Notes: generated by a model from the letters alone, not told the origin. Positions 1 through 8,649 are shown, counted from the first letter of the stretch. The stretch is 64,000 bases of DNA from Vibrio furnissii CIP 102972 (GCF_000176175.1 NZ_ACZP01000014.1:496001-560000), one strand, 5' to 3'. Numbers and translations: made by a program.

Positions 1-1548
1 TTTGTCTACCGGTTGCGATTCGATTTTACTGATGCCATCCATGCGCAGACGCGCCACACGCTCAGCTTGGCGATCCACCAACGCGCGGAAATCGTAAGCC
101 CGCAGCACACAGCTAAGCGCATCTTTGGATAGCAACGACAAGTAGTTGAGTGACAAGTTGGAAATCAGTGTCCACAGCAGGCTGCCATCAAGCACCGGAC
201 GCAGTGACTGCGATGGCACGGTGATGTTGCGAAACGTCGCGTACGGCGGCGAGGTGTCGGTCGGCTCACAAATATCGCCCACACCCAGCTCCAACGGTAA
301 CAAACGGTTGGTACAGGTCAGTTTGATAGACACCGCTTCATCCACATCAACCGACAGGGTTTCATCGCCACGAATAAACGACACGAACGAGTCAAACCCA
401 TCACCGCGAATGCTTTCTTTAATCCGTGTGCGGTAATACAGCGCTTGGCGATGACGCACGCGTTCGACTTCGTGCTGAAAGCTTTCAAATGAGGAGTACA
501 CGCGCTTTTCGCCACGAACCCGTTGACCCGCTTGGCTGTTGTCCTGCCAACCCACCACGCTGTCGACGCTAAACACTTCGTAATGCGCCGGATAGCGGCT
601 GGATGGCACAATGCGGTATTCCGATTTACGACCATTGAGGTCGATGGGGTCAGCATCGTGCTCGAAGAGATTGATCACTGGTGTGCAATAGAGCTGAAAG
701 TTGTCTTTGCGCACACGCACATCAGCGGGTAATGTTTTGGATAAATGGATGTGCAACGTGAATTCACCGTGCACCGATTTTGGCAGCGCTTGCCCCAAAC
801 CCTTGAGATCAAAAAAGTGGAATGCTTCCGGAAATGACAGGTACTCCTGCAAAATGCGGTAACCTTCGTAAACATTGGTTGGGTAAGGCAATAACGATTC
901 GTCGCTGTGAAAGCCCACGGTTGCAAACGCATTGCGCGGCAGCGTAAAGACGGCCCCATTCACTTCAACACTGACTTTTTCCAAATAGTGATTGAGCCAC
1001 AGATACAACATTTGCGAACTGTACTTGTCTCCGCCGAGGTAAAAACGCAAATCCCCCAGCTCAGCATCACCAATTGAAATGTCGCCGTTCATCTTCATTG
1101 TCAGCTTAATGATGGTGGCTTCACGCGTGTGTTCCGCGTTGGCATCCAGACAATGAAGCGGATAGAGCGCCACATCGCGGCAGGTTCGAAAATGACACTT
1201 GGTGCCAAACACCGGTTTGCTATCCAGTTGCGTACCGCGAGCAATCGTCTGCTTTTCACTGACACTTTTGTCCGGTGTAAAGGCCACCACGCTCATGCTC
1301 GGCACAGGCCGCAAATAGTTCGGCCACAGCATATTGATGATCGAGTGTGTCAGTTCAGGGAACTCATCTTCGACTTTTTCACGCAGACGCGCAGTCAGGA
1401 ACGCAAAGCCTTCCAACAGACGCTCAACGTCTGGGTCGGTTGTTCTGCCATGCAGAAAGCGCGACAGCTGAGGGTGAATTTCGGTAAATTCTCTCCCCTG
1501 CTCTTTAAGAAAAGCGAGCTCTTCCCTGAAATACTTGTCTTGAGTCAT
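1..1548 (-). CDS. tssF: TssF (VasA/ImpG) T6SS baseplate protein, 3' end outside window
   Basis: Baseplate wedge subunit of the type VI secretion system, acting on the cytoplasmic side of the inner membrane with TssE, TssG and TssK. The minus-strand frame stays open from an ATG at 1548 to base 1, giving 516 residues. The full protein is usually nearly 600, so the C-terminus lies outside the window. The N-terminus begins MTQDKYFREELAFLKEQG and continues with the family features GFAFLTARLREKVEDEFPEL and LWPNYLRPVPSMSV. It starts 5 bases after the tssE stop, in the order tssB-tssC-tssE-tssF of the V. cholerae chromosome II cluster. No internal stop was seen. Confidence 0.93.
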   Translation of the reverse strand, partial: MTQDKYFREELAFLKEQGREFTEIHPQLSRFLHGRTTDPDVERLLEGFAFLTARLREKVEDEFPELTHSIINMLWPNYLRPVPSMSVVAFTPDKSVSEKQTIARGTQLDSKPVFGTKCHFRTCRDVALYPLHCLDANAEHTREATIIKLTMKMNGDISIGDAELGDLRFYLGGDKYSSQMLYLWLNHYLEKVSVEVNGAVFTLPRNAFATVGFHSDESLLPYPTNVYEGYRILQEYLSFPEAFHFFDLKGLGQALPKSVHGEFTLHIHLSKTLPADVRVRKDNFQLYCTPVINLFEHDADPIDLNGRKSEYRIVPSSRYPAHYEVFSVDSVVGWQDNSQAGQRVRGEKRVYSSFESFQHEVERVRHRQALYYRTRIKESIRGDGFDSFVSFIRGDETLSVDVDEAVSIKLTCTNRLLPLELGVGDICEPTDTSPPYATFRNITVPSQSLRPVLDGSLLWTLISNLSLNYLSLLSKDALSCVLRAYDFRALVDRQAERVARLRMDGISKIESQPVDK

Positions 1549-1553
1549 GGTGA

Positions 1554-1991
1554 TTAAAACACTCGATACTTTCTGTTTTGATCCAGTAACAGACTGAACT
1601 GAACTTTCTTGTGTAATGCATCGCAGTTAATGCTGGCCACAATGTGGAAACGCAGCGTTAAAGGATTGAAATGGTCCGAATCGGCGCGCACCAGTACCTG
1701 CTTTAAACGTGGCTCATAGCGTTCCAGACAATGCTGAATCGCCAGTTTGATACGCAGCGACAGATCCATGGTTTCTAAGGTGGCGTCGTTAAAATCCACT
1801 AACCCGAGATGCGGCGCGCTTTGCGCACCACCGATTCGTGTATTGAGGATATTGGACACATTACGCTTAACGGATTCGAGTACATCCCATGCATCTGGCC
1901 CTTGGGTCAGAGACATGGGTTTAGCATTGGCTTCTAAACGTTCAAAGAAGCCAACACCAAATGCACTCTCTTCAGGTGCAATGTAAGTCAT
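1554..1991 (-). CDS. tssE: TssE, gp25-like T6SS baseplate protein
   Basis: A 145-residue gp25/lysozyme-related baseplate component that nucleates sheath assembly. The sequence shows the family layout: an N-terminal GFFERLEA segment, then VKRNVSNILNTR with IGGAQSAPHLGLVDF (the gp25 region), and a C-terminal YEPRLKQVLV followed by LTLRFHIVA. It lies two bases after the tssC stop and five before tssF, so it is translationally coupled in the same minus-strand operon. Length fits the family. The protein is cytoplasmic, with no signal peptide or membrane segment. Confidence 0.92.
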   Translation of the reverse strand: MTYIAPEESAFGVGFFERLEANAKPMSLTQGPDAWDVLESVKRNVSNILNTRIGGAQSAPHLGLVDFNDATLETMDLSLRIKLAIQHCLERYEPRLKQVLVRADSDHFNPLTLRFHIVASINCDALHKKVQFSLLLDQNRKYRVF

Positions 1992-1993
1992 GG

Positions 1994-3469
1994 TTATGCT
2001 TGATCCAGACGGCCTACCAGCGACAGTTCGAAGTTCGCACCCATGTATTTAAAGTGCGGACGAACAGCCAGAGACACTTGGTACCAACCTGGATTGCCTT
2101 CCACATCCATCACCTCGATTTTCGCGGCGCGAAGTGGGCGGCGGCTGCGTACGTCTGCCGGCGGGTTTTCCTGATCCGCAACGTATTGCTTGATCCACGA
2201 GTTCAGCTCGCGCTCCAGATCTTGGCGCTCTTTCCATGCACCAATCTGTTCACGTTGCAGCACTTTCACGTAATGCGCCAAGCGGTTGATGATCATCATG
2301 TAAGGCAGTTGCGTGCCCAACTTGTAGTTGGTTTCTGCTTCTTTGCCTTCCTTGGTGTTCGGGAAGATTTTGGCTTTCTGAATGGAGTTTGCCGAGAAGA
2401 ATGCGGCGTTGTCGCTGCCCTTACGCATCGTCAGGGCAATGAAGCCTTCTTCCGCCAGTTCAAATTCTTTACGGTCGGTGATCAACACTTCCGTTGGGAT
2501 CTTGCTTTGTAGCGCACCCATGGATTCAAATACGTGCACTGGCAGATCTTCCACCGCGCCGCCACTTTGTGGACCAATGATGTTTGGACACCAGCGGTAT
2601 TTCGCGAAGCTATCTGTCAAACGAGTCGCGAATGCAAACGCCGTATTACCCCATAGGTAATGCTCGTGTGATTGGCTCACGTTCTCTGAATAGTTGAATG
2701 ATTTGATTGGGTTTTCTGTTGGATCATACGGAACACGCAACAGGAAACGAGGCGCCGTCAGGCCAATGTAACGCGCGTCTTCTGACTCACGCAGCGCACG
2801 CCATTTGGTGTATTTCGGGCTTTCAAACGTTGACTTGATGTCTTTGATGTTTGGCAGTTCTTCAAATGAATCGATACCAAAGAATTGAGGGCCAACGCTG
2901 GAGATGAACGGCGCATGCGCCATCGCGCCGAGGGCACCCATGTATTGCAGCAGTTTCATGTCTGGCGTCGAAGGGGTAAATGCGAAGTTACCCACGATCG
3001 CGCCGGTCGGTTCACCACCAAACTGGCCATAACCGGAGGAATAAACGTGTTTGTACAAGCCAGATTGAGTTGTGTCCGGTGCAAATTCAAAGTCTTCCAG
3101 CAGCTCTTCTTTGGTGACGTGCAGCAGTTCAACTTTGTTATTTTCACGGAAATCGGTGCGATCCACGAATAGTTTCAGACCACGCCAAGCCGATTCCATT
3201 TGCTGGTATTGCTGATCGTGGAGAATTTCATCCATCTGTGCGCTGATTTTCTTGTCCAGCTCAACCAACATTTGGTCAACCAGAGACTTATTCACCGCTT
3301 CATCCAATTGGTTGCCACCAATCAGATTTTCGATAAATGCAGCCACCCCTTTTTTCGCAACATCGTACCCTTCTTCGCTAGGAGCGATTCGGGTTTGCGC
3401 CATAATTTCGTCCAGCAAGCTTCCTTCAGCCAGCTGCGGTCTTTCCAGTACCGTTTCAGTCGTAGACAT
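1994..3469 (-). CDS. tssC: TssC (VipB) contractile sheath large subunit
   Basis: A 491-residue large sheath protein that pairs with TssB to form the contractile T6SS tube. Length and the run of conserved segments fit the family: LIGGNQLDEAVNKSLVDQML, YQQMESAWRGLKLFVDRTDF, GQFGGEPTGAIVGNFAF and MRKGSDNAAFFSANS. The C-terminus ends with the conserved FELSLVGRL. The ATG at 3469 is preceded by an AGGAAC ribosome-binding sequence. It follows tssB by 46 bases on the same strand and is followed almost without gap by tssE. It is cytoplasmic and normally recycled by ClpV, which is not in this window. Confidence 0.97.
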   Translation of the reverse strand: MSTTETVLERPQLAEGSLLDEIMAQTRIAPSEEGYDVAKKGVAAFIENLIGGNQLDEAVNKSLVDQMLVELDKKISAQMDEILHDQQYQQMESAWRGLKLFVDRTDFRENNKVELLHVTKEELLEDFEFAPDTTQSGLYKHVYSSGYGQFGGEPTGAIVGNFAFTPSTPDMKLLQYMGALGAMAHAPFISSVGPQFFGIDSFEELPNIKDIKSTFESPKYTKWRALRESEDARYIGLTAPRFLLRVPYDPTENPIKSFNYSENVSQSHEHYLWGNTAFAFATRLTDSFAKYRWCPNIIGPQSGGAVEDLPVHVFESMGALQSKIPTEVLITDRKEFELAEEGFIALTMRKGSDNAAFFSANSIQKAKIFPNTKEGKEAETNYKLGTQLPYMMIINRLAHYVKVLQREQIGAWKERQDLERELNSWIKQYVADQENPPADVRSRRPLRAAKIEVMDVEGNPGWYQVSLAVRPHFKYMGANFELSLVGRLDQA

Positions 3470-3515
3470 CTTATTGTTCCTGATTAAGATTTAATGACAA
3501 AAGTATCAAGTCAAC

Positions 3516-4025
3516 TTAGGCTTGAGTTTCTTCTTCTGATTCACTAACAAGATTGAGTTCTGCCAGCAGTTTCTCGCGTGACTCTTCCGAGTTCAGCAGA
3601 TCTTGCAGGCGCTCACGGAACGCAGGAATATTACCCAGCGGGCCTTTCAGCGCGACGAGCGCCTCGCGTAACTCAATCAATTTTTTTAATTCAGGAACTT
3701 GTGAAGCGACAGAATCTGGGGAGAAATCCGCAAGGGATTTGAAGTTCAGCTCAACCGGTAAATCGGCAGTCTCATCTTCACCCAGTTTGTTCTTCACGGT
3801 GGTGGTCAGTTTCAGATTGCTTTCACGCATCACCGCTTCAAAGTTGTTCTTATCCACAGAAACGGTTGAGCGCTCTTCAACTGGCGTCTCTTCTGAATGA
3901 CCTTTGAAATCACCAACCACTAAGGTTTTCAATGGCAATTCCACTTCAGCCTGTGTATCCCCAGTCGCAGGAATATACTTAATATTAATGCGCTCTTTCG
4001 GAGCTACACTTCCTTCTTTAGACAT
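3516..4025 (-). CDS. tssB: TssB (VipA) contractile sheath small subunit
   Basis: A 169-residue small sheath subunit. The protein starts MSKEGSVAPKERINIKYIP and contains the hallmark TLVVGDFKG and the NNFEAVMRESNLKL and FKSLADFSPDSVA segments. The frame is open a further 30 codons upstream to 4115, but the ATG at 4025 was chosen because a GGAG Shine-Dalgarno lies 8-10 bases before it and family members start there. First gene of tssBCEF. A 404-base gene-free stretch precedes it, so it probably has its own promoter separate from the PAAR/Sel1 pair. Confidence 0.96.
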   Translation of the reverse strand: MSKEGSVAPKERINIKYIPATGDTQAEVELPLKTLVVGDFKGHSEETPVEERSTVSVDKNNFEAVMRESNLKLTTTVKNKLGEDETADLPVELNFKSLADFSPDSVASQVPELKKLIELREALVALKGPLGNIPAFRERLQDLLNSEESREKLLAELNLVSESEEETQA

Positions 4026-4429
4026 ATAACGTCTCCAAATACCTATGCCAGTCGTTGTCGTTGAAATAGCTGCGTCAATATCTGAATTTGCTTTAACTAT
4101 CAGAAATATCGACACATTAGAAATATCTAAATTTTCTTATTTTAATTTGAGTAAATATAACTTCTTGATAGCAGGCAATTGAAGCATCGCTGGATGACAG
4201 CCACACAATCGCCCGAAAAGAATGCAAGTTAAATTCACATTTAAACTTTTTATTTATAAAATGATAAATAAAGAGATTAGCCACTCTCTTTATTTTAATT
4301 ATTATGAAGCGGGCACATTCTATTCATTTAATATGCGTTTGTTGTACAAAAAAACGCAAAAACATGATCTTCACCCAAAAAATACTTACTTCTCTCACAC
4401 GTATTATCGGTAGCTAATATTAAGTAATT
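4026..4429 (-). promoter_or_regulatory. 404-base AT-rich untranslated stretch before tssB
   Basis: No convincing gene lies between the Sel1-repeat gene and tssB. The stretch is AT-rich and, read on the minus strand, should hold the tssBCEF promoter. A GG-N10-GC arrangement (minus strand, about 4189-4202) faintly recalls a sigma-54 site, but the -12 element reads CAGC, not TTGC. An AT-only inverted repeat lies at 4249-4272. No specific promoter is assigned. Confidence 0.4.
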
Positions 4430-5437
4430 CTAAATATCCCAAAAAAGATCATGGTTATAAAAATCCACACTATTTTTCAGGGAAGATTCAATTTTATCTG
4501 CCGCTTTTTCTTGCTCAGCATTAATACGTGGTGTGATTTGTTGATAGCTCTCAGCCACCGTCGAATAAAGGGTTTCGAGGCGATCCGTTCCAGCCATTTC
4601 CATGTACAAATCCAAGTAAGCCTTCGCCAAAACCAAGTCGGTTTCGATGAAGGGATACCCTTCACTTTGGCCGCTATAGATAAAGCCCAGCGCAGCGAGC
4701 GACGTCAGATCGCCGGCTTGTAACGCCTTTCTGCGCCAATCAAACGCTTCTTTGTAGCGCCCTTTGTCTTCGAGCAAATTAATGTAAGCACGAATCGCAG
4801 GCACATAGCCGGTTTCGGCTGCGGCCAAATACGTTTTACGCACAACCGTTTCACGCTCACCCGGCATCACATAGGTTCCCGCACCCCGCTCGATACGCCG
4901 CGCCTGTTCCATTAACGCGCGGGGATGACGAAAGGCAGCCGCCTTGGTGAGATAATATTCTGACAGTGCTTTATCGCGTGCGTGATAATACTGAGCCAGC
5001 TCGAACAAGGCTTGTGCCGGCGCAGTTCGCCCTAAGCGAATCAAGGCATCATGATACTGCTGCTGCCAATCAAGGCGATCTTTTTTACTCAACCACTGCC
5101 CATTCAAATAGAGGTGCTGCATCGCATGGCGATTACCGCCTTGCGCAGCTTGAAGCAAGTAATCACGGGCTTCTTGCGGCGTACGGATCGTGGTTTTGTA
5201 GTTCGATAACTCCATCGCATAAAGGTAAGCCGCATCGGCATTTCCGCTGTCGGCGGCATGTTTGAGAAACGGTCTTGATTCGACATTTTTGAATTGGGCA
5301 CGCAACAAACGGCCATTTTCAAACGCCTGTTGCGCCGTTAATGCGGATGCATCGTACGCTTCACCAAAGGCGGTAAAGCTCGTGACGCCAAGGGTGAGTG
5401 CCAGCGAGACAAGGCAGGACTTAACCAATGTTGACAC
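4430..5437 (-). CDS. Sel1-repeat (TPR-like) secreted protein of the T6SS cluster
   Basis: A 335-residue protein with a signal peptide followed by Sel1-like helical repeats, for example ALTAQQAFENGRLLRAQ, HAADSGNADAAYLYAMEL, LLQAAQGGNRHAMQHLYL and KALQAGDLTSLAALGFIYSG. The frame extends upstream to 5506, but a GTG at 5437 was preferred: it has an AAGGTGG ribosome-binding site and directly begins the signal peptide MSTLVKSCLVSLALTLG. This makes it overlap the PAAR gene by 17 bases, implying coupled translation. Position matches VCA0106 in V. cholerae. Sel1 proteins act as scaffolds or adaptors; a role in loading or protecting the PAAR-tipped spike is inference only. Confidence 0.75.
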   Translation of the reverse strand: MSTLVKSCLVSLALTLGVTSFTAFGEAYDASALTAQQAFENGRLLRAQFKNVESRPFLKHAADSGNADAAYLYAMELSNYKTTIRTPQEARDYLLQAAQGGNRHAMQHLYLNGQWLSKKDRLDWQQQYHDALIRLGRTAPAQALFELAQYYHARDKALSEYYLTKAAAFRHPRALMEQARRIERGAGTYVMPGERETVVRKTYLAAAETGYVPAIRAYINLLEDKGRYKEAFDWRRKALQAGDLTSLAALGFIYSGQSEGYPFIETDLVLAKAYLDLYMEMAGTDRLETLYSTVAESYQQITPRINAEQEKAADKIESSLKNSVDFYNHDLFWDI

Positions 5438-5705
5438 TGCTACCACCTTGCAACACGCCACCACAGTCAACTGCATCACCCGCTCTTGCGGCTGGTTTGC
5501 CATCAATCATGACACTTGAAGAGCCCGCGGCAATACTGCGCGGATGAGAAGGATTTTTAGGTTTATCATGCGGAGCCAGCGGATCGCCTTGACGGGCCGC
5601 GGGAATCCCATCGATTTTAACCGAGCCCGAACCTGCGGTGACCGGCGTCGGTGGGAATCCATCATGCGCTGTCCCTATATGCCCAACAACAATACCATTT
5701 CCCAT
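5421..5705 (-). CDS. PAAR-domain T6SS spike tip protein
   Basis: A 94-residue PAAR protein that caps VgrG on the T6SS spike. The three PAAR repeats are visible: GTAHDGFPPTPVTAGSGSVK, GIPAARQGDPLAPHD and GKPAARAGDAVDCGGVLQGG, with His and Cys residues that would bind the zinc at the tip. It is a bare PAAR domain with no C-terminal toxin. It is the first gene of the minus-strand T6SS run and corresponds by position to VCA0105 of V. cholerae. An AGAAGAG ribosome-binding site precedes the ATG. Its 3' end overlaps the Sel1-repeat gene. Confidence 0.93.
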   Translation of the reverse strand: MGNGIVVGHIGTAHDGFPPTPVTAGSGSVKIDGIPAARQGDPLAPHDKPKNPSHPRSIAAGSSSVMIDGKPAARAGDAVDCGGVLQGGSSVNIG

Positions 5706-5876
5706 AACAAACTCTTCTCTGAAATATAATTAAACACGCCTGATATGAGAAATAGCAAAATACATACCTGTTTTAAGCCCAGTCACTGGTTAAACCAGCA
5801 TAAAATCAGGCAACTATTTGCCCAGAGCAAGCAACTTATTACCTTAAACCACGCGAAAATTTGCTCACATCGCAAC

Positions 5877-5898
5877 AAATGTCAGAGCAATGACATTT
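5877..5898. promoter_or_regulatory. Inverted repeat AAATGTCA-N6-TGACATTT upstream of PAAR
   Basis: A perfect 8-base inverted repeat with a 6-base spacer, about 170 bases upstream of the PAAR start. The same 8-base half-site recurs at 5969-5976. It sits in the 423-base AT-rich stretch 5706-6128, which otherwise shows no gene. Half-site spacing resembles a dimeric helix-turn-helix operator; the core TGTCA/TGACA differs from the CRP core TGTGA/TCACA. Binding protein unknown. Confidence 0.4.
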
Positions 5899-6128
5899 AA
5901 TAAAGTAAAAACTCTAATTTATGAATACAATCAACACATCTATCACTTAATCATCGTTTTATGGGAACAAATGTCACTGGATTGAATTTATATCGTGATT
6001 AATAACTTCTTATTTCTGAGAATAAACATTAAATATTATTTTTAGAAAATAATATGACTGCGTTTTTATTGAATTCATTCAGTTGAATATAAATTTCTTT
6101 TATTATCTTCTTAATCTATATCTAAATA

Positions 6129-6572
6129 TTATTGGCGCTCATCTTTGGATGAATCCATAACTACCATTGTTGTAATCGATTGCACATATTGACACTCACC
6201 TAATACATCTTCATGAAAACGTTTGTACGCCGCGAGGTCTTGCGTTTCGACGCGCAACAAATATTCGTTCATGCCGGTGATGTTGTGACATTCCACCACT
6301 TCATTCGCAAAGCGCACATGCTCCTCGAAGCTGCGTTGTGACTTTTTCGTGTGGTTATTGAGCCCAATCGAGACATAGGCGACAAATCCAACATTGAGTT
6401 GTGGCTTGTCTAACACCGCACGATATCCTTTGATCACCTTTCGGCGTTCAAGTTCCTGCACTCGGCGCAACGTGGCTGAGGGCGACAAACCGACTCGCTC
6501 TGCCAACTCAACGTTTGAGACTCGTCCATCCAATTGCAGCTCACGCAATATTCTTTCGTCAAACTTATCCAT
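6129..6572 (-). CDS. Lrp/AsnC-family transcriptional regulator
   Basis: A 147-residue feast/famine regulator. The N-terminal helix-turn-helix is MDKFDERILRELQLDGR with VELAERVGLSPSATLRRVQ, followed by KGYRAVLD and the C-terminal RAM ligand-binding domain (HNITGMNEYLLRVE). An ATG three codons upstream (6581) is possible; 6572 was chosen because GGTGG lies at good spacing and it gives the typical family start. Divergent from a LysE-family exporter, the classic arrangement in which an Lrp-type protein senses an amino acid and controls its export. Confidence 0.9.
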   Translation of the reverse strand: MDKFDERILRELQLDGRVSNVELAERVGLSPSATLRRVQELERRKVIKGYRAVLDKPQLNVGFVAYVSIGLNNHTKKSQRSFEEHVRFANEVVECHNITGMNEYLLRVETQDLAAYKRFHEDVLGECQYVQSITTMVVMDSSKDERQ

Positions 6573-6681
6573 AACCACCATTCATTGCTAATAAACTCAT
6601 TCAAACACAAATATAAACATAAAATTGCGCCTCATGGCCATTACTATCTTTGCATGTTTAATGAGGAATGAGTAACCGCAA

Positions 6682-7269
6682 ATGGATTACAGTCAATGGG
6701 GGCCTTTGGTGGCTTTCGCTTTTGTTTCAACCTTTACCCCTGGGCCCAATAACATCATGTTGATGACATCCGGGGCCAACGTGGGATTTTGGCGCACGTT
6801 GCCCCATATGTTGGGCGTGACGTTTGGGTTTAGCGCGATGGTGCTGCTGGTCGGTGTTGGATTGACGGGCTTGTTTCAAACCTCACCTTTGTTGCAACAG
6901 ATCCTGCATGTCGTGTGTCTGGCCTATCTGGTTTATCTGGCGATTCAGATCGCACTCAGCAAGCCAGCCAATCCAGAACATCAATACAAGCCGATGTCGT
7001 TTTTGGCCGCAGCGATGTTCCAATGGGTCAATCCAAAAGGTTGGTCGATGGCACTCACGGCGGTCAGCGTTTACAACCAAAGCGCAAGCTGGCTGCAATT
7101 ACTGCTCATCGCGTTGGTCTTTGCGATCGTGAATATTCCATCCGTGAGCATTTGGACGGCGGCGGGTAAGCAGTTGAGTCACTGGATGACCCACCCCAAG
7201 TATGTTCGTTGGTTTAACGGCGCCATGGGCGGCTTATTGCTGCTCTCCACCGTCCCGATGATAGGATAA
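6682..7269 (+). CDS. LysE/RhtB-family amino acid exporter
   Basis: A 195-residue inner-membrane translocator with about six hydrophobic segments. The family signature STFTPGPNNIMLMTSGANVG lies near residues 17-36, and FQWVNPKGWSMAL near residue 113 is also typical. An AGGAATGAG ribosome-binding site precedes the ATG. It is transcribed away from the adjacent Lrp-family gene and is probably its target. The substrate is probably an amino acid or derivative; the sequence does not say which. Confidence 0.92.
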   Translation: MDYSQWGPLVAFAFVSTFTPGPNNIMLMTSGANVGFWRTLPHMLGVTFGFSAMVLLVGVGLTGLFQTSPLLQQILHVVCLAYLVYLAIQIALSKPANPEHQYKPMSFLAAAMFQWVNPKGWSMALTAVSVYNQSASWLQLLLIALVFAIVNIPSVSIWTAAGKQLSHWMTHPKYVRWFNGAMGGLLLLSTVPMIG

Positions 7270-7276
7270 GACGAGG

Positions 7277-7693
7277 TCAGAACTCTTGATTCATCTGAGT
7301 CAGCATCTCCACTAACGCCTGATGTTGCGGCTCGGAGAAATGACGGGTGAGCTCTTGCGTGAGCGCAAGGTGCAGTGCGTTGTGCTCACGATAAACATTG
7401 TGGCCTTGCGCCGTTAAGTCGACCACAATCGAACGTCGGTCTCCTTCCAGAGACTGACGTTCAATCAACCCGGCCTGAACGAGCTTTTCGACCTGTACGG
7501 TGAGTGTACCCGTGGTAATACTCAGGCGGTTGGCTAACTCTTTCATGCGCATGGCACCATGACTGCCCAACACTTCCAGCGTGTGGATCTGCGCCAGCGA
7601 ATAGCCGGTTTCTTTCACCACCGACAGTTCCCACGACGACATTTTGTCGTAAAACTCGGTGATCAGGTTGTTGAGTTCAGTCAGATGTTGCAT
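7277..7693 (-). CDS. MarR-family transcriptional regulator
   Basis: A 138-residue winged-helix regulator. The recognition region is MRMKELANRLSITTGTLTVQ with the wing LIERQSLEGDRRSIVVDLT, where the D-x-R pair of MarR proteins is present. It begins 10 bases after the dmeF stop on the same strand, so the two form an operon. Two near-identical palindromes in the dmeF promoter (8635-8649 and 8669-8683) are good candidates for its autoregulatory operators. It probably represses the metal exporter until metal or a related stress signal arrives; the inducer is inferred. Confidence 0.9.
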   Translation of the reverse strand: MQHLTELNNLITEFYDKMSSWELSVVKETGYSLAQIHTLEVLGSHGAMRMKELANRLSITTGTLTVQVEKLVQAGLIERQSLEGDRRSIVVDLTAQGHNVYREHNALHLALTQELTRHFSEPQHQALVEMLTQMNQEF

Positions 7694-7703
7694 GTGTTTG
7701 CCT

Positions 7704-8627
7704 TTACTTCGAATTCACCTCAAGTGTGAGGTGGTGCAGTTTATCAAACTCGGCCAGTTGCTGTCTAAAGTACGCCGCATCTTTGTTCGCCTCACTGTTC
7801 AAGCGGATTGTCGCCGCATAGTGACTCGAACTCACTTTCCACATGTGAATGTCCATCACCTCGCCGCCGCTTTGTGCCAGCTTGGTCAACAGCTTTTGCT
7901 CATAATTCCGTTCAATGTGCGCATCTAGCAAAATCGGGGCGGTCTGTTTCATCAATCCCACCGCCCATTTGGTGATCACCAACGCGCCAACGATCCCCAT
8001 GATGGGATCCAACCACACCCAACCGAGGTACTTGCCCACAATCAACGCCGCAATGGCGAGCAGCGAAGTCAACGCATCGGCCAGCACATGCATGTATGCC
8101 GCGGTCAGGTTGTGATCATGAGCGTGCTCATGGTCATGGTCATGGTCATGGTCGTGATGGTCGTGATGGTCGTGATGGTCGTGATGGTCGTGCAATAAGA
8201 ACATACTGGCGACATTGACAAGCAAGCCAATCACCGCCACGACGATCGCTTCATTAAACTGAATCGACAACGGATTGAACAGGCGATGCAGCGATTCACC
8301 GAACATAAACAACGCCACCAGCCCCAAACCAATGGCGCTGGTGTAGCCCCCCAAGACGCCCACTTTCCCCGTCCCAAACGTGTACTGACGTGAGTCCTGA
8401 TGTTTGCGGGCATAGCGAAACGTAAACAGCGTAATGCAGAATGCTGCCGCGTGGGTGCCCATGTGCCAACCGTCTGCCAACAGCGCCATCGAACCATAAA
8501 TCGACCCAGCACTGATTTCAGCCGCCATCGTGATTAATGTTAACAACAGCACGTACAACGTGCGTTTTTCCCCTTTTTCATTGGCATAAGAAAAGGTGTG
8601 AGTGTGAGGACAATGAGGTGTTTGCAT
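7704..8627 (-). CDS. dmeF: Cation diffusion facilitator metal exporter, DmeF type
   Basis: A 307-residue inner-membrane CDF antiporter for divalent metals, with Co(II)/Ni(II) the usual DmeF substrates. Membrane segments carry the metal-site motifs LLADGWHMGTHAAAF and HVLADALTSLLAI. A His/Asp-rich cytoplasmic loop lies between them, encoded by a tandem repeat. The open frame extends to 8735, but the ATG at 8627 gives the proper CDF start MQTPHCPHTHTFSY and leaves the operator region free. Operon with the downstream MarR regulator. Confidence 0.9.
   Translation of the reverse strand: MQTPHCPHTHTFSYANEKGEKRTLYVLLLTLITMAAEISAGSIYGSMALLADGWHMGTHAAAFCITLFTFRYARKHQDSRQYTFGTGKVGVLGGYTSAIGLGLVALFMFGESLHRLFNPLSIQFNEAIVVAVIGLLVNVASMFLLHDHHDHHDHHDHHDHDHDHDHEHAHDHNLTAAYMHVLADALTSLLAIAALIVGKYLGWVWLDPIMGIVGALVITKWAVGLMKQTAPILLDAHIERNYEQKLLTKLAQSGGEVMDIHMWKVSSSHYAATIRLNSEANKDAAYFRQQLAEFDKLHHLTLEVNSK
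8129..8188. repeat. In-gene microsatellite: four CATGGT then four CGTGATGGT units
   Basis: Four perfect 6-base units are followed by four perfect 9-base units. Read on the minus strand they encode alternating His and Asp in the metal-binding loop of DmeF. All units are multiples of three, so slippage would lengthen or shorten the loop without breaking the frame. Confidence 0.95.
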
Positions 8628-8634
8628 GATAGAT

Positions 8635-8649
8635 ACTTTGATAATCAAA
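8635..8649. promoter_or_regulatory. Candidate MarR operator 1, ACTTTGATAATCAAA
   Basis: Contains the perfect palindrome TTTGAT-A-ATCAAA, 8 bases upstream of the dmeF start codon. It matches 14 of 15 bases of the site at 8669-8683 read on the opposite strand, so the two form an inverted pair suited to a MarR dimer blocking transcription of dmeF-marR. Confidence 0.6.

Noticed and set aside
4187..4202. Possible sigma-54 promoter for tssB
   Set aside because: GG-N10-GC spacing is right, but the -12 box is CAGC and the -24 box lacks CAC; chance is as likely.
4222..4413. 63-codon plus-strand frame in the gap before tssB
   Set aside because: AT-rich low-complexity translation with no ribosome-binding site and opposite to the T6SS transcription.
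8129..8188. CRISPR-like short tandem array
   Set aside because: Units are contiguous with no spacers and lie inside the dmeF coding frame; it is a coding microsatellite.
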